DNA of 64,000 nt from Anammoximicrobium sp964645045. GTDB taxonomy: Bacteria > Planctomycetota > Planctomycetia > Pirellulales > Pirellulaceae. Numbering within the stretch: position 1 is the first letter of the stretch; each line of letters opens with the position of its first letter. Location of the stretch: NCBI GenBank assembly GCA_964645045.1, contig CAZXYZ010000042.1, forward strand, positions 1-64,000, read 5' to 3'. Shown here in pieces: positions 49,751 through 58,771 of the stretch. Below the pieces are notes generated by a model. It worked only from the letters and a program-made list of their open reading frames with translations. It was not told the DNA's origin and ran no database searches. Made by a program: the position numbers and the translations under genes.

Positions 49751-49926
49751 CCGAGCGGCGAACGGCTGGCGTAAGCCTGCCGGTTTGCCACCTGCCCGCG
49801 AGTTTGCGCAAGCGGTTCGCAATGTCGCCTTCGGTGTAATCAGCAGATGGTCGGAAAAGTTGCTGTACCGACAATGCACCGATGGGCTGACGCCCACCGT
49901 TCGCCGGGATTTCTGCCACGTTTGGG
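49751..49926 (-). repeat. Duplicated 176-bp element, copy 1 (inverted relative to 62400-62575)
   Basis: Read on the minus strand it aligns without any gap to 62400-62575, with about 23 mismatches by hand count; similarity runs about 7 bases further at the left. It contains small palindromes such as GGTGGGCGTCAGCCCATC and GGCTTACGCCAGCC. Both copies stay open in the same frame (NVAEIPAN, then RQPIGALS, then SADxTEGDIAN, then LTPAVR). It may be a repeat that happens to be open, or a small decayed coding unit. Confidence 0.8.
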
Positions 49927-49955
49927 TCCACTTTTCGACGTAGGAACTTTCGCGG

Positions 49956-50711
49956 CTAAGCCGATGCTTCGGCCAATTCCCAGCGGATGCCTTGCCCCGA
50001 GCCGTCGCCGATGAACCGCAGCAGGTGGCATTTTTGGTTGCGGTTCAGCGAGTTGATGGTGTCGTGCAAACGGCGTTTGGGATCTTGTTCCAAGGTTGGC
50101 GGCAGCGGGTCGTCGATGCGCACCGGCCAGCCATCCTCCTCGAAAGCGGCCAGAATCCGCTCCTGGTTCGCCGCCGGAACCTTGAACTGCTTGACCACCT
50201 TGTCCCCGACGCGCAATTCCTGCCGTTCGGGATCCCATTTGGGCTGCAGGCCGTTGGCGGAGGGCTCCGCACCGCTCGGGACGGCCGCAAGAGCCGCCTG
50301 GCGCTCGGGGGTGGACGGGGACTCCAAGACGCCAGCGGCAAACTGAAAGCCCGCGTCGGTAAGCGCAAAGCATGTTTTCGCGCCGAAGGTCAATCCGGAC
50401 GCATGGCGGGGCTGACGAAAGGACCGGGCTTCCTCCTGGGCCGTTGTGGTCTCGGCCGCGTGCCGCGCGAAGCCCTTGCAGATCAGCCAACGGAATTCGT
50501 TGTTGGTCCAGCCGGCTTGGCGCAAGGTTTCGATTTCGACCGCGAAGTCCCAAACGCTGTGGCCCACGTCGACCGCGTAACGATAGGCGTCCAGCAGCAA
50601 ACGCAGGCCTTCCGTGGGGCGGCCCAAAATCGGCGCCGCGGCTTGACCGTTTTGTGCGGGAATCCGATTGGGGGAATGGCCCCCCGCGATGTCATTCGTC
50701 TTGTCTACCAT
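49956..50711 (-). CDS. Hypothetical protein with winged-helix-like C-terminus
   Basis: About 251 aa from ATG 50711, which has AAGGAG 4 bases upstream; the longer frame to 50840 runs through less protein-like sequence. Residues about 25-105 are helical (GLRLLLDAYRYAVDVGHSVW, AVEIETLRQAGWTNNEFRWL). The C-terminal part has VPAANQERILAAFEEDGWPV, RIDDPLPP, RLHDTINSLNRNQKCHLLRF and GDGSGQGIRWE, a pattern I associate with planctomycete proteins of unknown function that end in a response-regulator-like winged helix. No signal peptide or enzyme motif is visible. A DNA-binding role is a guess from fold resemblance. Confidence 0.7.
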   Translation of the reverse strand: MVDKTNDIAGGHSPNRIPAQNGQAAAPILGRPTEGLRLLLDAYRYAVDVGHSVWDFAVEIETLRQAGWTNNEFRWLICKGFARHAAETTTAQEEARSFRQPRHASGLTFGAKTCFALTDAGFQFAAGVLESPSTPERQAALAAVPSGAEPSANGLQPKWDPERQELRVGDKVVKQFKVPAANQERILAAFEEDGWPVRIDDPLPPTLEQDPKRRLHDTINSLNRNQKCHLLRFIGDGSGQGIRWELAEASA

Positions 50712-51199
50712 CGAACTCCTTGGCGAAACGGATGGCAATCCGTACGGCCCCCCATCGATAACGCTACCGTACAGACGCGTTTGTCCTGTGGCGAGTTCCT
50801 TGGACGACTTGTTGCCGTTTACTTGTTTTCGTGCGCGCATTTTGAACAGGAGGGAACAGAGATAACGGAGACAGGGCTGCTCTCCGTTCTCTCCGTTTCC
50901 TCCTGTTCAGATCTTGAAATTCATCCGTTTGGAGACCGAAGGCCGGGTTGCCCTACCTTGAGTTGCCCAGGTTGTTTCCGCACGGACACAAAGTCCAACC
51001 TCACTGAACGATAATCGTTGAAGCCGTTGGGCGCGTCAATCGTCAACGTACGGGCTTTGCGGATATTCAAAGCATTTGTTCATTCCCGGCCCCTCTGCGA
51101 CTGAATGGTTGTACAAACGGCAGGAGGAAATAGAATCGTAGCAGGCCCGCGTGGGCCCCGTGCGGCTTCGAGGCCGGAATTTCGGGTTGTGAGCGGCAC
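50712..51199. other. Intergenic stretch with palindromes, up to the assembly gap
   Basis: No gene is seen. It holds the palindromic element 50844-50908 and a 13-base palindrome AACGATAATCGTT at 51007-51019 that could be a protein-binding site upstream of the next gene. Confidence 0.5.
50844..50908. repeat. Palindromic intergenic element, ~27-bp imperfect stem
   Basis: The left arm begins GAACAGGAGGGAAC and runs to AACGGAG; the right arm is its inverse with a few mismatches, ending CCTCCTGTTC. The outer 10 bases (GAACAGGAGG / CCTCCTGTTC) pair perfectly and the loop is about 8 bases. No T run follows. Confidence 0.75.
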
Positions 51200-51299
51200 N
51201 NNNNNNNNNNNNNNNNNNNNNNNNNNNNNNNNNNNNNNNNNNNNNNNNNNNNNNNNNNNNNNNNNNNNNNNNNNNNNNNNNNNNNNNNNNNNNNNNNNN
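51200..51299. other. Assembly gap, 100 N
   Basis: Exactly 100 N. The 9 bases before it (gagcggcac, 51191-51199) are the same as the 9 bases after it starting at 51300, so the two contigs may simply overlap there. Confidence 0.99.
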
Positions 51300-51316
51300 G
51301 AGCGGCACAAGGCCAA

Positions 51317-53704
51317 TTGCGAAAGGGAGGGGCCTGCAACCGGGCATCCCGGCGGCTGGCGCTCGAACCGCTGGAGGATCGGCGGTTGTTGGCCGTGTTG
51401 GCCGTCGGGGCCGGGGCCAAATATGCCACGATCCAGAACGCGGTCGACGCGGCGCGGCCCGGCGACGTGGTCCTGGTCGGCGGCGGCCAGTACACCGAGT
51501 CGGTGGATTTGAGCCGGATGGGCATCGTCCGCGGCGGCCCGACCGGCAACCTGATCATCCGCGGCAGTTCGGCGGCGGCAATCATTCTCGCGCCGACGGG
51601 ACATGCGGCGTTTTTCAACTCGGCGGCTTTCACCGGCGACTTGGCCTTCGAGCAACTGACGGTCCGCGCAGCCGCAGCCGGGGCGGGCACCCGCGGTTTG
51701 CAGTTGGCCCAGTATGCCGGCGATTTGACCGTGAAGGAGTTGGCTTTTGAGCAACTGTCCGACCCCGCTGTCGAATTGGCGGAGGCGGCCGGAGATGTCT
51801 GGGTTCAATCCACCCTGTTCGACCGCATCGGCGATGCCAGCTCGGATGCCGCCATCCGTGTGTCGCAGCACAGCGGCGCCGCGGTGATCACGGGCAACGA
51901 TTTCGAGGACGCGCGGGGCGCTGCCCTGGATCTAGCCAACGGCGGAAGCCACGAATCGACATGGTTAGTCGACGACAACCGGGTCTATGGCGACGCGATT
52001 TTGTTCAGCAGCACCGTCACTGGAATTCGAGCGAGTCTGGGCGGCGACAGCCGCACCGACCTGACGCTGCACAACAATGCCTGGGATGGTCTGGCCGGTC
52101 CGGCCATCGAGTTCCAGGTCCAGGATCAGGCGGACTTGCAGACCCGCTGGGAAACCAATTCGGCTACCAACTTCCAGGGGCTGGCCGCCGCCCAGTTGAC
52201 GCTACGCGGCCAAGCGGCAGGCGTGCTGCTGTCGGATACGAACACCTGGGAGAACGTCTTTGGCAGCGGGCTGTCGCTCCGTGTTGAAGCTGCGGCACGG
52301 TTGCGGGCCGCGGTGCAGTACGACGCCTTTACCTCGATTGGCGACGGCCAAGGCGCTGTGCCGGACGAGGCGCTGACGATTTCGACGGCTGCGGACGCAA
52401 CCGGCGGCTTGGACCTGTTTCTGTTCAATAACACCATCTCGACGGTTGCGGGCAACGGTCTGCGGATCGCGGCCGGCGGGACGGCGGCCGTGCGCGCCGT
52501 GATTGCGGAAAACGTCTTCGATGAAACCAATACGGCGACGGCGGGTGGTGCGCTGGTCGTCGAACACGCTTCCGATGCGTCCCAGGCCACCGTCGATCTG
52601 CGGGTGGAAGGAAATAACGTCAACCGCAATCAGAGCGCCGCTTATGCGCTACAGCAACGCGGCACGGCGGTGATGCGTTTGGAACGCGCGGCCGGAACCG
52701 CCGCTGCACAACTGGCCGCCAACAACACCGGCGTCCCCGTGACGGTCACGGGGACGGTCGGCACGATTGCGCCGGGAGCCTTGGATGCGAGCATGCCGCT
52801 GACGCTGGGGGACACGGTTTGGTGGGACAACGGCGATGGCGTACAGAATCTCGGTGAAGCTGGCGTGGGCGGGGTCGTGATGCATTTGAACGGCGTCGAA
52901 ACGGCGGGCGGCGCCGCGGTGAACCGGATCACGCAGAGCGACGCTTCCGGGACGTACCGGTTTCCCGGCTTGGCCGCCGGCCAATACACGCTGACGCTGG
53001 ACGTCCCCTTCGCGGTGCGGCCGGCCACCGCGCACCAGGGCAACGACGATGCGGTCGACAGCGATTTCGATCCCATCACCAACCAGGCCGCCGTCGTGCT
53101 GGCTGGGCCGGACGACGATTCCAACGTGGATGCGGGTTTGTGGCGGACATGGCAGAACCCGCGAAACCCGCTGGACGTGGACGACGACCGGACCGTGATC
53201 CCATTGGACGTGCTCGTGTTGATCAACGACATCAACGCCCGCCAGGCCCGCGCCTTGCCCATTCCGCCCGCACCGCCGTTGCCGCCGCCGTACTTGGATG
53301 TCAGCGGAAACGGCGAGATCGGGCCGCAGGATGTCCTGATCATCATCAACTACCTGAACAACGCGACGGCTGGCGGCGGCGGCGAGGGCGAGGCGGTGGG
53401 TTGGATGGAATCGAGTCTTGACGGGGCCGGCGGCGCGACGCATGTTTTGCGCGGGTCTCCCGACCCCGCACCTGGGGCGACCGTCAGGTCTCAAGAATCC
53501 GGGAGACCTGCGGTCGGCGGTTTCGGCGAGGTCGCCCGACCTGCCCCGAGCGCGAGTGCGGAAGCTACGGGAATCGTGCGCCCGATGCGTCGGCCAAGGG
53601 AAATGTCGCCTGCGTCCCAATCCTTCGGACACGAAGTGGACGAGTTGTTCAGGCGTTTGGGCGATGGTTTCGAGCTGGAAGTGAACCACGAAAAGCACGA
53701 ATGA
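51317..53704 (+). CDS. LEPR-XLL secreted beta-helix protein with SdrD-B-like and dockerin domains
   Basis: A 795-aa extracellular protein. The N-terminus has RRLALEPLEDRRLLAVLAV, the LEPR-XLL motif. Residues about 35-470 form a pectate-lyase-like right-handed beta-helix (AKYATIQNAVDAARPGDVVL, then many ITGNxF/NxxS turns). An SdrD-B-like domain follows (about 485-615; WWDNGDGVQNLGEAGVGGVV, DASGTYRFPGLAAGQYTLTL), then a dockerin-like pair (about 620-685; VLVLINDINARQ and DVSGNGEIGPQDVLIIINYL), GGGGEGE and a tail with VDELFRRLG. The start is uncertain: TTG 51317 is the only candidate after the gap, and an upstream stop appears if the contigs overlap. The last residues (NHEKHE) read into intergenic repeat-like sequence. 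No catalytic residues for a lyase were identified. Confidence 0.85.
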   Translation: MRKGGACNRASRRLALEPLEDRRLLAVLAVGAGAKYATIQNAVDAARPGDVVLVGGGQYTESVDLSRMGIVRGGPTGNLIIRGSSAAAIILAPTGHAAFFNSAAFTGDLAFEQLTVRAAAAGAGTRGLQLAQYAGDLTVKELAFEQLSDPAVELAEAAGDVWVQSTLFDRIGDASSDAAIRVSQHSGAAVITGNDFEDARGAALDLANGGSHESTWLVDDNRVYGDAILFSSTVTGIRASLGGDSRTDLTLHNNAWDGLAGPAIEFQVQDQADLQTRWETNSATNFQGLAAAQLTLRGQAAGVLLSDTNTWENVFGSGLSLRVEAAARLRAAVQYDAFTSIGDGQGAVPDEALTISTAADATGGLDLFLFNNTISTVAGNGLRIAAGGTAAVRAVIAENVFDETNTATAGGALVVEHASDASQATVDLRVEGNNVNRNQSAAYALQQRGTAVMRLERAAGTAAAQLAANNTGVPVTVTGTVGTIAPGALDASMPLTLGDTVWWDNGDGVQNLGEAGVGGVVMHLNGVETAGGAAVNRITQSDASGTYRFPGLAAGQYTLTLDVPFAVRPATAHQGNDDAVDSDFDPITNQAAVVLAGPDDDSNVDAGLWRTWQNPRNPLDVDDDRTVIPLDVLVLINDINARQARALPIPPAPPLPPPYLDVSGNGEIGPQDVLIIINYLNNATAGGGGEGEAVGWMESSLDGAGGATHVLRGSPDPAPGATVRSQESGRPAVGGFGEVARPAPSASAEATGIVRPMRRPREMSPASQSFGHEVDELFRRLGDGFELEVNHEKHE

Positions 53705-53937
53705 CACGAAAAGGGACGTCCGGAAAAGCGACTTTCGTGGGTTTGGTGTATTTTGTGGTTACCTGGCCAGTACGCTAACGTGGCGTTCGCCGGATCATAC
53801 GAACAGTCCGGCGACCTGGACGAGGCCAAGCGGACGACCGCCGATTTCTATCGAAATGGCGTCACTGGGCATGTACTCTTGACGCCGTCGATACTGCGGC
53901 ATGGCGGCCGGCCCGGTGGGGTCTGAGAACAAAACAA
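53705..53937. other. Intergenic stretch without gene
   Basis: It begins with cacgaa-rich near-repeats continuing from the end of the preceding gene (cacgaaaagcacgaatgaca). No supported frame is present. It leads into the palindromic element at 53938. Confidence 0.4.
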
Positions 53938-54054
53938 AAGGTGACAGCCACCAAAATTGGCTAGTATGGGAGGCTTGGGTATAGATCGCAAATGCGCCGC
54001 GTAGTATCGCTGTCCGTTCAGCAAGAACCAACCCTTTTTGGTGGCTGTCACCTT
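53938..54054. repeat. 117-bp MITE/REPIN-like element with 19-bp perfect terminal inverted repeats
   Basis: AAGGTGACAGCCACCAAAA (53938-53956) and TTTTGGTGGCTGTCACCTT (54036-54054) are exact inverses. The 79 bases between encode nothing recognisable, though one minus-strand frame crosses the element. No target-site duplication was confirmed. The 150 bases to the right, up to the end of the next gene at 54204, also hold no gene. Confidence 0.8.
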
Positions 54055-54203
54055 CGCTTCATTCGACAAGCTAAGCCCTGACTGTCCGCCCAGGCATTTG
54101 CCCGAGGACACCTAAAGTCTGTCTTTCAGAAGATGATTTGGGACGGAAAGGGGGCCTCGCTCCGAGATCTGCGTGACCGGATCTTGGCGACGTCGGGAAG
54201 TTG

Positions 54204-57200
54204 CTACGGCGTGAGCGGGGACAAGGCAACGGGGACCGTGGCGGTAGTGCCGTTGCGGCGGAATTCGACGCTGAGCGCGGCGCCGGCATCTTTTTCGGCG
54301 CCGGCTTGATACCAATCGTCCGGAACTTGAGACGGTTTGCCGCCGATCCGAACGACGATGTCGCCGGGCTGCAAACCGGCCTTGGCGGCGGACGAATTGT
54401 CAGACAGGGACAGGACCTTGAGGCCGTCGGGCGTCGCCGTCAATACGGCTCCCGTTACGGGCGAACTGCCCCGCAGCCAGCGGCCCCAGACTTCGCCATT
54501 CTTCAAACGGCCGAGGAAGCTCTGGGCGTTGGTCAATTGGCCGAAAACAGCGCCGCCGAAACGGCTGCGTCCGGCGTGGACGCCGACCAACTTGCCCCAG
54601 CGGTTCAGCAAACCGCCGCCAGCGGTCCAGTCCGGCGGGTCGAAGTCGGTCCACACCTGCTGGCCGACCACCCGTCGCACACGGGTTGACGATACGACGG
54701 GCGGAACGCCAGAGTCCGACTTGGGCTGCCGCATCACGGCGGCGTAGAATTCCTCGGCGTTCAGCTGGGTAAAGTTCTCGACCTCAACGGCGGGAAACGG
54801 ACCAGGCACGGTGATCTTGACCAGCCCGACGTCCAAATCGCGGCAGATGCCTTTGGTTTGGGCGTCGACGGTTCGCCCGTCGGCCAGCGTGATTTTGGCG
54901 TTGCGATTGGGAGCGATCACCAAGTGTCCGGCGGTCAGCACGTCGCCTTCGCCGCTGAGAATCGTCCCAGTGCCGATCCTCCCGTCGCCGAAATCGATCG
55001 TAACCGTGGCCGGCAGAACCCGCTCTTTGACCGCGGCCAGCGCCGCCCGGCTGGATTCTTCGGCCGCCGGGTCCGTGGCGGGTTGCTGGGGTATGAAGCG
55101 GAAGTCGTCTACGGTCCGAGCCAGATAGATCTGATCGAACAGCACTTGTTGACCGTCGGGCGCCGATAGTGTCAGGCCCTCGATATCCAACGGGCCGAAA
55201 TCCGCGAACAGATCGCGCGTGATGACCACCCATTGATCCGGCAGAGCTCCGTCCTGCACGCGGCGAGTTTGGGGGAAGCAGGGTTCGCCCAGTCCAGCGT
55301 CGTAGCGAGCCGGCCGATCCTGCGTCTGGCGATGGTTCAATTGCAAGCAGATTCGCCCGGCCTCCTTTTTGCGAAACGCAAGACGCAAGAAACGAAACTC
55401 GCCCCAGACGGGCTGCTCGCGGACGGCCAGCGATTCGCGCAAATCCAGTTGATAACGCGGCCCGGACGGCAGCCGCACGGCTTTGGTGCCCGATTGCTTG
55501 TCGTCCGTCACCAGCGTCGCCGGCGAAGCCGTAACGGGTGGGGCGGGCGGGGGAGGAGCGTCTGCGGGTTTCGCGGCGTCCGCCGGGGATGCCTCGACCG
55601 GTTCCGGCGGGAGCGCCACGAACAGACCGTCATCCTCGAACAACGTGCGGATCATCGGCAGCCGCTCGACCGACACGATGCCCTGCCACGCCACGGGCGT
55701 TTCCTGTTCGCCGGGCACTTGTCGAATCTCGGCTTGGACCTCCCGAGAGCCGGCGTTCAGATAATCCGGCAAAGGCACGATCAGCGGATCGACTTCGGTC
55801 CGCCATTTGTCGCTGAACGGGATCTCCTGGTCAAAGACCAGTTCGCCGTCCAGGAGCAGTTGCACACGGGGCCGGCCTTGTTGGGCCCGGTCCTGGGCGA
55901 CGGACATCAGCAGCCAGCGGTCCCGGGGATCAAATTTTAGCCGCCGGCTGAGCACCAACGGCTCCTTGGCCGTGCTAATGCAACGCAGAAACGTGGCGGG
56001 CCGGTTCGGGAATTCGCGGAGCAGGCTGGGCCAAGTCGCGGCGGGACCGATCGCGGCCTGCCAGCCGTCCCAAGCGAAGACTTGGCGCGGGCCGCCACGG
56101 CGGATCTCCTCCCGGAGTTTTTCCACATCCAACTCCAACACCGGCTCCAGCCAGTTGGCGCAATCGCGGACGTCAAACGGATCCGCGCCTGGCGGACGCT
56201 TGTCGTGCGCGGGATCGACCACCAGCACCAGGTCGCCGGGCGCCTCCGGCTTGACCGACAGCCCGATCCGCCCGATGCTTTGCACGTTCTTCGAGCCCAC
56301 GAGCACACTGCTCTCGAAGACCGGCGGCGAGGCTGGGGCGCCGGCGCGGATTCGGCCTTGAATGCTGCCGCCGTCACCGACCGACCGATCCAGGCCCAAC
56401 TCGGCCCGCAAGGCCACGGCCAGCGGCGACAAGGGGAACTGCAGCTGGCTGAACGCGTGGACGCCGAAACCCCAGCCAAACTCGCGTCCGCCGCTGTGCA
56501 GCGTCCCACCTTGCACGTTGCGATCCACCCGCGGCGGCCAAGCGGACGCAATCGCCGTGGCGCTGCGATCGGATTCCAGGGGCGGAATGCGAGACAGGGG
56601 CACGTCCTGCGGCAGGAACACGCGGCGCGTCACCACGCCGGCGGCCGGCACGAACAGCACGTCCAGCGACCAGGCCGGCTGAATGCCGTGCGCCCAGTTT
56701 CGCCAGTGTTCAGCACCGCCCCAGGCGAACACGGTGAAGCGATCGAGGGAGGTCGTCGCAATCAAGCCGTCGTCCGTTTCCAACTGCATCAGCCGCGTAT
56801 CCGGATTCGGACACAGGACGGCCAACTCGTCCAGGTAATCCTGCCAAAAGTCGCGCGCCGGCAAGTGCAATTCGGCCATGTCCGACAACAGGACGCGCCG
56901 CGTGCCTGCGGATAGCAACAGCAACGCCTGCTCGCCGTCGAACCGCGCCGAACGGAACGGGATTGAGCTGCCGTCCCTCAAGAATACCGTTCCCGGCCGG
57001 TACCGATTGGAAGCGCGGCGCTGCCACACGATGCGGCGGACAAACTGGGCCCGGACGCGGACCGCCGGTTCGTCGCGCGATTGCGGGCGGCGCTGGGCGA
57101 TCGCCGGACGCACCAGCCAGTGCGGAAAGAGCTGCTCGGGCGAGCCGGACACGGGACCGCGGTACTCCAGCGCGACGCCCGGCAGCCGGTCGCCGGAGAA

Positions 57201-57455
57201 CAACTCGACAAATTCCGCCGGCGATTCGGCGGCCACCAGCTGGCGGTCGCGGAGCCACAGCAGGGGATTATTCGGATCGAGCAGCGGCCGGCCGTCCAGG
57301 GTGGGAATCGCGTCCGCCGTGTGCCAATTCGCCAGCACCTCGCCCTCGATCTGCGAACCGTCCCGCAGCTTGCCCACGAACCGCGCCGGACGTTTGGCCT
57401 CGGCGGCGACTGCGGGCAACAACAGCAACACCAGGAGGATCAGACAGCGGGTCAT
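54204..57455 (-). CDS. Secreted NPCBM-domain protein with inactive HtrA-like protease and PDZ domains
   Basis: The 1083-aa protein has a signal peptide (MTRCLILLVLLLLPAVAAEA). The middle holds an NPCBM/NEW2-like sugar-binding domain (about residues 265-420; TLHSGGREFGWGFGVHAFSQ) and beta-sandwich segments (about 430-800). A trypsin-like HtrA domain follows (about 825-990), with His844 (LTAGHLV) and Asp875 (DLDVGLVKI), but the GNSGGP site reads WTAGGGLLN, so the nucleophile Ser is Ala945. A C-terminal PDZ domain (about 1000-1080; AAKAGLQPGDIVVRIGGKPS) ends the chain. It should bind substrates without cutting. The start overlaps the S41 protease stop by 4 bases (ATGA), so the two are translationally coupled and probably work together in the envelope. 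Confidence 0.88.
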   Translation of the reverse strand: MTRCLILLVLLLLPAVAAEAKRPARFVGKLRDGSQIEGEVLANWHTADAIPTLDGRPLLDPNNPLLWLRDRQLVAAESPAEFVELFSGDRLPGVALEYRGPVSGSPEQLFPHWLVRPAIAQRRPQSRDEPAVRVRAQFVRRIVWQRRASNRYRPGTVFLRDGSSIPFRSARFDGEQALLLLSAGTRRVLLSDMAELHLPARDFWQDYLDELAVLCPNPDTRLMQLETDDGLIATTSLDRFTVFAWGGAEHWRNWAHGIQPAWSLDVLFVPAAGVVTRRVFLPQDVPLSRIPPLESDRSATAIASAWPPRVDRNVQGGTLHSGGREFGWGFGVHAFSQLQFPLSPLAVALRAELGLDRSVGDGGSIQGRIRAGAPASPPVFESSVLVGSKNVQSIGRIGLSVKPEAPGDLVLVVDPAHDKRPPGADPFDVRDCANWLEPVLELDVEKLREEIRRGGPRQVFAWDGWQAAIGPAATWPSLLREFPNRPATFLRCISTAKEPLVLSRRLKFDPRDRWLLMSVAQDRAQQGRPRVQLLLDGELVFDQEIPFSDKWRTEVDPLIVPLPDYLNAGSREVQAEIRQVPGEQETPVAWQGIVSVERLPMIRTLFEDDGLFVALPPEPVEASPADAAKPADAPPPPAPPVTASPATLVTDDKQSGTKAVRLPSGPRYQLDLRESLAVREQPVWGEFRFLRLAFRKKEAGRICLQLNHRQTQDRPARYDAGLGEPCFPQTRRVQDGALPDQWVVITRDLFADFGPLDIEGLTLSAPDGQQVLFDQIYLARTVDDFRFIPQQPATDPAAEESSRAALAAVKERVLPATVTIDFGDGRIGTGTILSGEGDVLTAGHLVIAPNRNAKITLADGRTVDAQTKGICRDLDVGLVKITVPGPFPAVEVENFTQLNAEEFYAAVMRQPKSDSGVPPVVSSTRVRRVVGQQVWTDFDPPDWTAGGGLLNRWGKLVGVHAGRSRFGGAVFGQLTNAQSFLGRLKNGEVWGRWLRGSSPVTGAVLTATPDGLKVLSLSDNSSAAKAGLQPGDIVVRIGGKPSQVPDDWYQAGAEKDAGAALSVEFRRNGTTATVPVALSPLTP

Positions 57456-58771
57456 GGTTTCGCGGGTCCCAATTGTTGCTGGAGGTACTCGACGGCCTTC
57501 TGCAACTGGGGGTCGCCGGCCGGATCGACCGCTTCCTTGTTCAACGCCGCACCCGGTGCGGGCTTCGCTTCAGGTGCGGGCCTCGCATCCGTCCCGATGT
57601 CCTTCTCGCGGCGGCGCTGGCGGATTCCGTCGGCCTGTTCGTCGGTCAGCGGGACCTCGAATCCCGGGTCGGGGCGGACTCCCCATTCGTCCTCGTCGGT
57701 GGCCTCTTTCAAGCGATGGATATTCTTGCCGCTGGGACGCCAGTAGCTGGCGGTGGTCAATTTCAAAGCGGCTTGGCCCTCCTCGATCTGAATGACGTTC
57801 TGCACCGTGCCTTTGCCCCAGCTCCGTTGCCCGACGACCTTGGCCCGCTCGTGGTCCTGCAGGCACGCCGCGACGATTTCACTGGCGCTGGCCGAAAAAT
57901 GGTTGACCAGCACCGCCACGGGGAGATGGCTGGGGAGCAACGGCGAACCATCGGCCTCGAATGTCCTCTGGACCTCGCCGTCGCGGCCGCGGATCGTGAC
58001 GATCGTTCCTTCGTCCAGGAACATGTTGCAGGTTCCCACGGCGGCATCGAGCAGACCGCCTGCGTTGTCCCGCAAGTCCAGGATCAAAGCCTCGGTTTTC
58101 CGCCCTTGCAACACTTGGGTTAGTTCCGAGACCGAGTTCTCGCCGAAATTGATCAGCCGGATGTACGTGATCCGCGGGTCGGCCTGCAACTGGAAATCCC
58201 AGTCTCCCCCGGTCCGCCGCCCATCGCCCAGCACGGATTCGATCGGAATGATTGCGCGCAGCATTTCCACGTCGATCGGGCTCTGCTCGCCCGGGTGCAA
58301 GATGGTCAGCCGCACGGGCTCGCCGGGTTTGCCCCGGATCAACTCGACCGCATCCCGAAACGACATGCCCGATGTGTCCCGGCCGTCGATCGCCAGGATG
58401 ACATCACCCGCGCGGACGCCCGCCCGCGCGGCAGGCGTGTCGAACAAGGGACTCATCACCACCAGGTGATTTGTCTCCCGATTGAATTCGACCAGAATCC
58501 CGATCCCGCCGAACTCCTGATCGAGTTCTTCCTTGAAACGCTGGTAGTCGGAAGGGCTGATATAACTGGAATACGGATCCAGTCCCGCGGTCATGCCGCG
58601 CATCGCGTTCTCGTATAGATCCCGATAGCCAACGTCCTCCAAATAGTGGAGCGCGATCAGGTCCATCGCTTCGGAGACGGTTGTCGCGTAACGGTTCCGG
58701 TCCGCTTTGACATAGCACATCAGCGACAGCACGGCCGCCAGGAACAGGGTCACCAAATTGCGCACGGGCAT
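57452..58771 (-). CDS. S41 family C-terminal processing peptidase (Ctp)
   Basis: A periplasmic protease that trims proteins from the C-terminus. The 439-aa chain has an N-terminal hydrophobic segment (about 5-21; LVTLFLAAVLSLMCYV) that may be an uncleaved anchor. Then come DPYSSYISPSDYQRF, a PDZ domain (about 85-170; GIGILVEF, PAARAGVRAGDVILAIDG) and the S41 core with LILDLRDNAGGLLDAAV, the catalytic Ser in HFSASASEI (Ser295) and Lys in RSWGKGTVQ (Lys320), the usual 25 residues apart. The C-terminus is charged and Pro/Ala-rich. It is first in a two-gene operon with the pseudo-HtrA protein. Confidence 0.95.
   Translation of the reverse strand: MPVRNLVTLFLAAVLSLMCYVKADRNRYATTVSEAMDLIALHYLEDVGYRDLYENAMRGMTAGLDPYSSYISPSDYQRFKEELDQEFGGIGILVEFNRETNHLVVMSPLFDTPAARAGVRAGDVILAIDGRDTSGMSFRDAVELIRGKPGEPVRLTILHPGEQSPIDVEMLRAIIPIESVLGDGRRTGGDWDFQLQADPRITYIRLINFGENSVSELTQVLQGRKTEALILDLRDNAGGLLDAAVGTCNMFLDEGTIVTIRGRDGEVQRTFEADGSPLLPSHLPVAVLVNHFSASASEIVAACLQDHERAKVVGQRSWGKGTVQNVIQIEEGQAALKLTTASYWRPSGKNIHRLKEATDEDEWGVRPDPGFEVPLTDEQADGIRQRRREKDIGTDARPAPEAKPAPGAALNKEAVDPAGDPQLQKAVEYLQQQLGPAKP

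Noticed and set aside
54204..57455. Annotation as an active DegP/HtrA serine protease
   Set aside because: The nucleophile position is Ala945 in WTAGGGLLN, so proteolysis is not expected.
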